This document shows, piece by piece, positions 1 through 4,880 of a stretch of 5,978 bases of DNA. The first letter of the stretch is position 1, and each line of letters begins with the position of its first letter. The notes below the pieces were generated by a model, which did not search any database, was not told where the DNA came from, and saw only the letters and a program-made list of their open reading frames with translations. The DNA is taken from assembly GCA_020025795.1 (NCBI GenBank), contig JAHHRK010000092.1, forward strand, positions 1-5,978, given 5' to 3'. The position numbers and the translations under genes are program-made. The DNA comes from Faecalibacterium sp. Lineage in GTDB: Bacteria; Bacillota; Clostridia; Oscillospirales; Ruminococcaceae.

Positions 1-1665
1 GCGGTAACGGGTTTGACCAAAACCTTTGCCGGTCAGGCGCTGGGCGCACAAGCAGACCCTATCAGCCCCAGCCTGGAACCTGTCCTGACCTATCGGGTGG
101 ATTTGCCTGCCGGAACCGATGTACACGCTGCCCTGACCCAGCTGCAAACGCTGGCAGAAGAAGACCCCCAGCTGCACGTTTTGTGGGACGAAAATCTGGG
201 TGAGATCCATATGCAGCTTATGGGCGAAGTACAGCTGGAAATTCTGGAAAACCTGATTGCCGAGCGATTCGGGCTGGCAGTCCAGTTCAGCCAGGGCGGC
301 ATCTTATATAAAGAAACCATCGCCGCCCCCATGGAGGGCGTAGGCCACTACGAACCGCTGCGCCACTATGCCGAGGTGCATCTGCTTTTGGAACCAGGTG
401 AACGGGGCAGCGGTCTGGTGTTCAACACCCGCTGCCGCGAGGACACATTGGACCGAAACTGGCAGCGCCTGATTCTGACGCATCTGGCAGAAAAACAGCA
501 TCGCGGCGTTTTGATTGGTGCACCACTGACCGATGTAAAAATCACGCTGCTGGGCGGCCGTGCTCACGCCAAGCACACCGAAGGCGGTGACTTCCGCCAG
601 GCCACCTACCGCGCTGTGCGCCAGGGCCTGCGCAGCACCGAAAGCATCTTGCTGGAGCCTTGGTATCATTTCCGGCTGGAGATTCCTGCGGATAATGTGG
701 GCCGTGCCATGACGGATATTCAGCGCATGGGCGGCAGCTTTGAACCGCCGCAGCCGATGCAGGACATGGTGCTGTTGACCGGCTCTGCTCCTGTAAGTGA
801 AATGCGCCCCTATCAAAAAGAAGTAACCAGCTACACCCGCGGACGTGGGCGGCTTTCCTGTGCGGTATCCGGCTACCAGCCCTGCCACGATGCAGATGCT
901 GTGATTGCCGCCGTGGATTACGACCCCGACCGGGATTTGGCCGATCCCGCGGATTCCGTCTTTTGCGGCCACGGCGCAGGCTATACCGTCAAATGGAATC
1001 AGGTGCGCGAGCATATGCATGTGGATACCGGCTGGGGCAAACCAGAACCGGAGCTGGACACGATTGATGTTCCTGCCCGCCGGGTACAGCGCTATGCCGG
1101 CACGCTGGCCGAGGACAAAGAGCTTCTGGCGCTGTTTGAGCAGACCTATGGTCCCATTAAGCGTGACCCGCGCAAAGCCTTCCGCAAGCCGACAGAACCC
1201 GCTGTCAGTGCAAAACCTGCCCAGCCCATCCCCCAGGGACCGGAATATCTTTTGGTGGACGGCTACAATGTGCTGCACGCATGGCCGGAATTTGCCGATA
1301 TGTTGGAGGATAATCTGGACGGCGCACGCCACCGCCTGATGGACATTCTATGCAATTATCAGGGCTACCGCAAGTGCCAGGTGATTCTGGTGTTTGATGC
1401 CTACAAGGTAAAAAATAATCCCGGCCAGGTAGAGCAGTACCACAACATCAGCGTGGTATACACCAAGGAAGCCGAGACGGCAGATATGTACATTGAAAAG
1501 GTGACCCACCAAATCGGACGCAAGTACCGGGTGCGTGTGGTCACCAGCGACGGCATGGAACAGCTGATTATTCTGGGTCAGGGCGGTTTGCGCGTGTCCT
1601 GCCGTATGTTCAAAGAAGAAGTGGATGCCGTGGAAAAGGCCATTCGTGCTTATCTGGAACAGTGA
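1..1665 (+). CDS. Tet(M)/EF-G-like ribosomal GTPase fused to a Rae1/YacP-type NYN endoribonuclease (5'-truncated by window edge)
   Basis: The frame is open from base 1 (AVTGLTKTFAGQALG), so the TTG at 13 is an internal codon and the G domain and domain II lie upstream. Of the 554 residues present, about codons 25-107 resemble domain III of Tet(M)/EF-G, 108-225 domain IV, and 226-340 domain V. A charged, proline-rich linker follows to about codon 414. Codons 415-554 (bases 1243-1662) form a complete NYN/PIN-like domain very close to Bacillus subtilis Rae1 (YacP): VDGYNVLHAWPEF, VFDAYKVK, TKEAETAD, VTSDGMEQ and GQGGLRVS. The aspartates of VDGYN (codon 420) and ETAD (codon 495), which I recall as the key catalytic pair of Rae1, are both present. 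Rae1 cuts mRNA in the ribosomal A site, and Tet(M)-type GTPases bind near that site. I infer a cytosolic, ribosome-bound GTPase-nuclease. Fusion architecture is seen directly; function is inferred. The domain IV tip lacks the usual Tet(M) loop, so tetracycline resistance is doubtful. Confidence 0.9.
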   Translation, partial: AVTGLTKTFAGQALGAQADPISPSLEPVLTYRVDLPAGTDVHAALTQLQTLAEEDPQLHVLWDENLGEIHMQLMGEVQLEILENLIAERFGLAVQFSQGGILYKETIAAPMEGVGHYEPLRHYAEVHLLLEPGERGSGLVFNTRCREDTLDRNWQRLILTHLAEKQHRGVLIGAPLTDVKITLLGGRAHAKHTEGGDFRQATYRAVRQGLRSTESILLEPWYHFRLEIPADNVGRAMTDIQRMGGSFEPPQPMQDMVLLTGSAPVSEMRPYQKEVTSYTRGRGRLSCAVSGYQPCHDADAVIAAVDYDPDRDLADPADSVFCGHGAGYTVKWNQVREHMHVDTGWGKPEPELDTIDVPARRVQRYAGTLAEDKELLALFEQTYGPIKRDPRKAFRKPTEPAVSAKPAQPIPQGPEYLLVDGYNVLHAWPEFADMLEDNLDGARHRLMDILCNYQGYRKCQVILVFDAYKVKNNPGQVEQYHNISVVYTKEAETADMYIEKVTHQIGRKYRVRVVTSDGMEQLIILGQGGLRVSCRMFKEEVDAVEKAIRAYLEQ

Positions 1666-1666
1666 T

Positions 1667-1825
1667 TCACTGCGTATCGTCCTCATCTTTCTTTTGCAGA
1701 TACAGCGGCGGATCGTCCTCCGCTAAAAAAGCGGCTTCCGCCTCCTGCTGTGCAATTTCCAGCAAACGCCGGGCTTGCTCGGTGCGGCGAAACAATTGAT
1801 AGTACAGGCTTTTGTAGTCCGGCAC
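1667..1825 (-). CDS. Small acidic protein of unknown function, 52 aa, GTG start
   Basis: This reads (M)PDYKSLYYQLFRRTEQ, then a helix rich in Ala, Glu and Gln (residues 17-37), and ends in the charged tail YLQKKDEDDTQ. An in-frame stop at 1844-1846 leaves only two possible starts, both GTG (1831 and 1825). I chose 1825 because the purine-rich stretch AAAGGGGGG (1834-1842) lies 8 bases upstream of it, against 2 bases for 1831. The DYK-LYYQLF opening followed by an amphipathic Glu/Gln helix resembles small uncharacterised proteins I have seen in Clostridia genomes. There is no signal peptide, membrane segment or metal-binding cysteine. A short soluble helical protein is likely. Its stop codon is one base from the stop of the GTPase-nuclease gene, with no terminator between them, so the two transcripts should overlap at their 3' ends. 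No function can be assigned. Confidence 0.72.
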   Translation of the reverse strand: MPDYKSLYYQLFRRTEQARRLLEIAQQEAEAAFLAEDDPPLYLQKKDEDDTQ

Positions 1826-1908
1826 AGGCACTGCCCCCCTTTCTCAGTTTGCTTTCAGTGTACCCCATTGGCGGTAAACTTATCCCGTGCCGGGCAGAAA
1901 GGATTTTT

Positions 1909-2154
1909 ATGGATATTCCTCGTCAAACACTGGCCGGCCTGATTTTGGGCGGCGTAGGTTTGTTATTTGTATTTCTGGGCGGCGCACCTGTGAGTATTGC
2001 ACTCAGCATCGTAGGCGCGATTTTGACCTTTCAAGGCTGGCAGGCCGGCGGCGGAAGGCTGTGGTGTCTGGTAAGCTTTGGATTAAACGGTCTTTGCCTT
2101 GTGTTGGGCTTCGTTTTCAGCCTGCTGGGCGGTCTGCTGCACCTGATTTTCTGA
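1909..2154 (+). CDS. Small hydrophobic membrane protein, 81 aa
   Basis: Starts MDIPRQTLAGLILGG and is nearly all hydrophobic. Probable membrane segments are residues 8-24 and 26-43, then 50-81, which may be one long or two short segments; a glycine-rich turn (about 45-49) separates the halves. The alternation of LILGGVGLL, LSIVGAILTFQG and LCLVLGFVFSLLGG recalls the repeated small-residue pattern of DUF4190-like proteins, but this is only resemblance. The ATG at 1909 is preferred over an in-frame ATG at 1750 because AAAGGA (1898-1903) sits just upstream, and the earlier start would overlap the opposite-strand small gene and add a non-membrane extension unlike the rest. The gene stands alone, ends 7 bases before a strong terminator, and converges on the PAP2 gene. 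Function unknown. Confidence 0.7.
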   Translation: MDIPRQTLAGLILGGVGLLFVFLGGAPVSIALSIVGAILTFQGWQAGGGRLWCLVSFGLNGLCLVLGFVFSLLGGLLHLIF

Positions 2155-2161
2155 GCATATA

Positions 2162-2205
2162 AAAAAAGCCGTGGGATCATTTCTGATCTCGCGGCTTTTT
2201 TATAT
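2162..2205. terminator. Bidirectional intrinsic terminator between convergent genes
   Basis: The arms AAAAAAGCCGTGGGATCA (2162-2179) and TGATCTCGCGGCTTTTTT (2184-2201) pair along all 18 positions if two G-U wobbles are allowed, around a four-base loop TTTC. The A-run on one side and T-run on the other give a U-tract in both directions, so it can end the small membrane gene on the plus strand and the PAP2 gene on the minus strand. Confidence 0.88.
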
Positions 2206-2221
2206 GATTGCTTTCGATGCG

Positions 2222-2248
2222 TCCGGTTTTCCACTGGATTTTTCTTTT
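2222..2248 (+). terminator. Weak second terminator (tandem)
   Basis: TCCGGT (2222-2227) and ACTGGA (2233-2238) form a 6-bp stem with one G-U pair and a five-base loop, followed by the T-rich run TTTTTCTTTT (2239-2248). The stem is short, but the place, just beyond the main terminator and before the convergent PAP2 gene, fits a backup stop for plus-strand transcription. It could also be chance in a T-rich gap. Confidence 0.35.
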
Positions 2249-2278
2249 CGGTGCAAAACTTTACCCGCCTGTGATTCT

Positions 2279-2980
2279 TCAGTTTTCGGACAGCATCCTT
2301 TCAAACACGCTTTTGGCCGGAAAGATGTTGTTTTCCGACTTTGCTGTTTCCCGCTGACCGAATCGTGTCCAGCGGCTGACGTACCACATCGTTACAGCCA
2401 GCACAAGGCCCATGACCACATCAATTACCGAGTGCTGGTCCAGTAGCACCGTGGAGCAACAGATGGCCACAGCCAGCGTACCGTTCAGCAAGCGAGCAAT
2501 TGTGCCCAGCCGATCCCACAAGGCGCAGAGCAGCACCACGGTAACAAACACATGCAGCGAAGGGCACACATTTGTGGGCGTATCCATTGCATAAATCATG
2601 CGCACCAGATGGCTGCACAGCCCGGTGTCCGGCACTGCACCACGCAGGTTCAGCCCTGTGGGCCACACGGCATACAGCACCAACGTAACCACGATGCCGC
2701 CTACCATAGCCGAAAAGCCGCGCCAGAATCGCGTCCGATCTATGTACATCAGGAAAAACAACACCGCCGGCACCCAGGCAAACCAGGCCACGTACGGAAT
2801 GACCGCACTGCTGACAAACGGCACATATGTATCCAGCGAACACTCTACCAGATGTACCTGCCGGGGCAGGCGCTCCAACAAATTAAAGCATGCCATATAT
2901 ACCAGACCGAAAAGACCCATTACAAGCACCGGCCGACGATACAACCAGCGGCATGCTTTTGCAAACATTGTTTGTTTCAT
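2279..2980 (-). CDS. PAP2-superfamily integral membrane protein (lipid phosphatase/phosphotransferase-like), 233 aa
   Basis: Contains the two C-terminal signatures of the PAP2 fold: CPSLHVFVT (Pro140, Ser141, His143) and STVLLDQHSVIDVVMG (Ser176, His183, Asp187). Spacing from Ser176 to His183 matches the usual SRxxxxxHxxxD motif, but Arg is replaced by Thr177, and no classical KxxxxxxRP motif is seen. This pattern, with PSLH in place of PSGH, is nearer to the AUR1/inositol-phosphorylceramide-synthase-like PAP2 subgroup than to acid phosphatases. Hydrophobic segments lie at about 18-35, 54-79, 90-106, 143-155, 164-180 and 185-201, so six membrane passes are plausible. The active-site His residues would act on a phosphorylated lipid at the membrane face; the substrate cannot be read from sequence. 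The ATG at 2980 is preferred to the GTG at 2989 because AGGTGAG sits 4 bases upstream of it. Transcribed divergently from prmA. Confidence 0.85.
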   Translation of the reverse strand: MKQTMFAKACRWLYRRPVLVMGLFGLVYMACFNLLERLPRQVHLVECSLDTYVPFVSSAVIPYVAWFAWVPAVLFFLMYIDRTRFWRGFSAMVGGIVVTLVLYAVWPTGLNLRGAVPDTGLCSHLVRMIYAMDTPTNVCPSLHVFVTVVLLCALWDRLGTIARLLNGTLAVAICCSTVLLDQHSVIDVVMGLVLAVTMWYVSRWTRFGQRETAKSENNIFPAKSVFERMLSEN

Positions 2981-3008
2981 TGCTCTCACCTCGTTTTTGC
3001 GTTATACT
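2980..3008 (+). promoter_or_regulatory. Probable sigma-A promoter of prmA-rsmE
   Basis: TTGCTC (2980-2985) and TATACT (3003-3008) are separated by 17 bases. The -10 box matches TATAAT at five of six positions; the -35 box matches TTGACA only at the first three. Transcription would begin near 3015, giving a leader of roughly 54 bases before prmA. The -35 box overlaps the start codon and ribosome binding site of the divergent PAP2 gene. The opposite strand carries TATAAC across 3001-3006, so a back-to-back PAP2 promoter may share these bases, but I see no good -35 box for it. Confidence 0.45.
2985..2991 (-). promoter_or_regulatory. Ribosome binding site of the PAP2 gene
   Basis: AGGTGAG on the minus strand (2991 down to 2985) lies 4 bases before the ATG at 2980. 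The alternative GTG start at 2989 lies inside this site, which settles the choice of start. Confidence 0.75.
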
Positions 3009-3014
3009 ATTTTT

Positions 3015-3030
3015 GATACCAAACGGTATC
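3015..3030. repeat. Perfect inverted repeat at the prmA transcription start; possible operator
   Basis: GATACC-AAAC-GGTATC is a perfect 6-bp palindrome with a 4-base centre. It begins about 7 bases after the proposed prmA -10 box, where a bound repressor would block transcription start, and lies upstream of any PAP2 promoter. The shape suits a dimeric helix-turn-helix regulator; no regulator gene lies in the window. It could also form a small hairpin at the very 5' end of the prmA mRNA. Confidence 0.4.
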
Positions 3031-3068
3031 CTTATGATTAAAAATGAACTACCCCGGAGGGATTTACT

Positions 3069-3986
3069 ATGGAATGGACCGATATCCGCATCACCGTACC
3101 CAAGCCCCAGGCCGAAGAAGCTGAGGCCATTGCAACCGTGCTGGCAGATGCCGGTATTTATATTGAAGATTACAGCGACATCGAAACCCAGGTGGAAGAA
3201 ATCGCTCATGTGGATCTGATCGAACAGGAGCTTTTGGACAAGCCCCGCGACCAGGTGATTATCCATATGTATCTGGAACCCGGTGCTTCTCCTGCTGAGA
3301 TGCTGGCTATGCTGCACGCCCGTATGGAGGAGGCAAACATTTCCTGCACCATCGAAACCGCAGGCATCGAGCAGGAGGACTGGCAGAACGGCTGGAAGAA
3401 ATACTATCATCCGCTGGAAATCGGCAAGCGCCTTGCCATTGTTCCCAGCTGGGAAGATGAAGAAACCGACCGTGTGAAGCTGATTCTGGACCCCGGCCTG
3501 GCTTTCGGCACCGGCAGCCATGAGACCACCTCGCTGTGCCTGGAAGTGCTGGATTCCGTGGTTTCCGGCGGCGAGCGTGTGCTGGACATCGGCACGGGCA
3601 GCGGCATTTTGGCAATCGCAGCTTTGAAGCTGGGCGCTGCCACCGCTGACGGCGTGGATATTGACCCGGTTGCCGTGCGTACTGCCGGCGAAAATGCCGA
3701 GCGCAACGGCGTTACCAATCAGCTGAAGGTTCTGGTCGGCGATTTGAGCGACCAGGCCAGCGGCAAATACCAGATCATTACTGCCAACATCGTAGCCAAC
3801 GCCATTTTGAGCCTGGCCCCGGCTGTACCTGCTCTGCTGGCAGAGAACGGTGTCTTTATTGCCAGCGGCATTATCGACACCCGCAAGGACGAAGTGATTG
3901 CCGGCTTGCAGGCAGCCGGTCTGGAAGTAACCACTGTACACGAAAAGCGCGGCTGGGAGTGCATCGTCTGCCGCGCCGCCCAGTAA
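3069..3986 (+). CDS. prmA: Ribosomal protein L11 methyltransferase PrmA
   Basis: PrmA uses S-adenosylmethionine to methylate ribosomal protein L11 in the cytosol. The 305-residue length is normal. The N-terminal substrate-recognition part runs from MEWTDIRITV to about residue 100 and leads into EDWQNGWKKYY (103-113), a family hallmark. The methyltransferase domain follows: DPGLAFGTGSHETT (141-154), the SAM-binding glycine loop VLDIGTGSGIL (171-181), the acidic DIDP (197-200) and TANIVAN (238-244), the PrmA counterpart of the NPPY region. The ATG at 3069 has GGAGGG (3056-3061) 7 bases upstream. First gene of a two-gene unit with rsmE, which begins 12 bases after its stop. All key motifs are intact, and nothing looks odd. 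The family assignment is secure; regulation through the inverted repeat at 3015-3030 is inference. Confidence 0.97.
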   Translation: MEWTDIRITVPKPQAEEAEAIATVLADAGIYIEDYSDIETQVEEIAHVDLIEQELLDKPRDQVIIHMYLEPGASPAEMLAMLHARMEEANISCTIETAGIEQEDWQNGWKKYYHPLEIGKRLAIVPSWEDEETDRVKLILDPGLAFGTGSHETTSLCLEVLDSVVSGGERVLDIGTGSGILAIAALKLGAATADGVDIDPVAVRTAGENAERNGVTNQLKVLVGDLSDQASGKYQIITANIVANAILSLAPAVPALLAENGVFIASGIIDTRKDEVIAGLQAAGLEVTTVHEKRGWECIVCRAAQ

Positions 3987-3998
3987 AGGAGACGCGCT

Positions 3999-4751
3999 AT
4001 GCCTCACCGCTATTTTACCACCCAAATCAGCGAAGATTCCGCACAGCTAACCGGACCGGATGCCCATCATCTGGCACGCGTAATGCGCGCCAAGCTGGGC
4101 GAAAGCGTTGTGTTGTGCGATGGTAACGGCATAGAATATGACGGTGTTATCACCGCTATTTCTTCAGATGCAGTGGATTTTTCCATTTCGGACGCTCGCC
4201 CTACCGCCGCCGAGCCGGGTGTGGACGTAACGCTGTTTATGGGCTATGCCAAGCAGGACAAGCTGGAAGATGAGATCCGCCACGGCACTGAGCTGGGTAT
4301 TTCTCACTTTGTGCCCTTCTTTAGCCGCTACTGCGTGGTCACACCCAAAAAGGAAGATCAGAAAAACGTGCGCTATGCGCGCATCGCCTTTGAGGCAGCA
4401 AAGCAGTCCGGCCGCGGCGTCATTCCCGATGTGGCCATGCCTATGGCAAACTTTGGTGAAGTCTGCCGCAGCTTTGCCGATTACGATCTGGTCTTGTTCT
4501 TCTACGAATGCGGCGGCGCACCTTTGACCCAGCTGTTGGCACCTTATGCAGATGCCAAGCCCGGTACGGAGCGCAAGCCTCGCATTGCGCTGGTTACCGG
4601 TGCCGAAGGTGGCTTTTCGGAAAAAGAAGCCGCAGACGCCGTAGCTGCCGGCGCAAAGCAGGTTGGCCTTGGCCCGCGCATTCTGCGCTGTGAAACCGCA
4701 CCGCTGGCTGCCGCAGCCGCCGTTATGACGCTGACCGGCAATCTGGAGTGA
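3999..4751 (+). CDS. rsmE: 16S rRNA (uracil-1498-N3) methyltransferase RsmE
   Basis: RsmE methylates N3 of U1498 in 16S rRNA, in the decoding region of the 30S subunit, with S-adenosylmethionine as donor. The 250-residue length is typical. The N-terminal PUA-like RNA-binding part carries HHLARVMRAKLGE (23-35). The C-terminal SPOUT (trefoil-knot) domain carries EAAKQSGR (132-139), VTGAEGGFSEKE (199-210) and LGPRILRCETA (224-234), the knot that binds the cofactor. The ribosome binding site AAAGGAG (3985-3991) overlaps the prmA stop codon, with 7 bases to the ATG, so translation is probably coupled to prmA. The prmA-rsmE pairing is common in Firmicutes. The transcript most likely ends at the hairpin at 4831-4877. 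Confidence 0.97.
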   Translation: MPHRYFTTQISEDSAQLTGPDAHHLARVMRAKLGESVVLCDGNGIEYDGVITAISSDAVDFSISDARPTAAEPGVDVTLFMGYAKQDKLEDEIRHGTELGISHFVPFFSRYCVVTPKKEDQKNVRYARIAFEAAKQSGRGVIPDVAMPMANFGEVCRSFADYDLVLFFYECGGAPLTQLLAPYADAKPGTERKPRIALVTGAEGGFSEKEAADAVAAGAKQVGLGPRILRCETAPLAAAAAVMTLTGNLE

Positions 4752-4772
4752 TTCCCAGCTTGCTTAGCCTAG

Positions 4773-4778
4773 TATAAT
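4773..4778 (+). promoter_or_regulatory. Isolated perfect -10 box (TATAAT) after rsmE
   Basis: TATAAT lies 21 bases after the rsmE stop codon. At 17 bases upstream the sequence is GATTCC, a poor -35 box, and there is no TG extension, so promoter activity is uncertain. If used, it would make an RNA of roughly 90 bases ending at the next terminator. The rest of the gap (4752-4830) holds an AT-rich stretch with CTTTAAG twice, at 4810-4816 and 4821-4827, and no open frame worth calling. Confidence 0.2.
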
Positions 4779-4830
4779 GAACTAATTTTTAACAATCAAG
4801 TGAGATATGCTTTAAGTTTTCTTTAAGCCG

Positions 4831-4877
4831 AAAGCACCTGCCTTTTGTGGAAACACATGGGACAGGTGCTTTTTGTT
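4831..4877 (+). terminator. Strong intrinsic terminator of prmA-rsmE
   Basis: AAAGCACCTG (4831-4840) pairs perfectly with CAGGTGCTTT (4863-4872). Inside it, TGTG-GAAA-CACA forms a capped upper stem with a GNRA-type loop, and CC/GG pairs may extend the lower stem. The T-tract TTTTTGTTT follows. It also lies 4 bases beyond the stop codon of the convergent patatin gene, but the T-run on that strand is short, so it chiefly serves the plus strand. Confidence 0.88.
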
Positions 4878-4880
4878 TGC

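Noticed and set aside
13..15. TTG at 13 as the start of the GTPase-nuclease gene
   Set aside because: The frame is open from base 1 and the preceding residues AVTG continue the known domain II-III junction, so the gene begins outside the window.
304..1332. Open frame of 342 codons on the minus strand opposite the GTPase-nuclease gene
   Set aside because: It is the antisense shadow of a well-supported coding gene, with no recognisable motif, and has the His/Ala/Gly-rich composition typical of such shadows.
1720..1734. Hairpin CCGCT-AAAAA-AGCGG
   Set aside because: It lies inside the 52-residue gene, has only five stem pairs and no T-run after it on either strand, so it is not a terminator.
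1683..1868. Minus-strand open frame of 61 codons starting MGYTESKLRKGG
   Set aside because: It overlaps the 52-residue gene in another frame, and its composition (Gly, Ser, Ala, Cys without pattern) looks non-coding. The GTG-start frame fits better.
1750..1908. In-frame upstream ATG extending the small membrane protein to 134 residues
   Set aside because: There is no ribosome binding site near 1750, the extension overlaps the opposite-strand small gene, and the ATG at 1909 has a good site and starts directly before the first membrane segment.
1826..1908. Possible divergent promoters between the small minus-strand gene and the membrane-protein gene
   Set aside because: Candidate -10 boxes exist (TAAACT at 1875-1880 forward, and TACACT on the reverse strand), but neither has a convincing -35 box at 16-18 bases, so I did not call them.
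2883..4025. Open frame of 380 codons on the minus strand opposite prmA
   Set aside because: It runs antisense through all of prmA, across the promoter region and into the PAP2 gene in another frame. No known domain, and prmA is certain.
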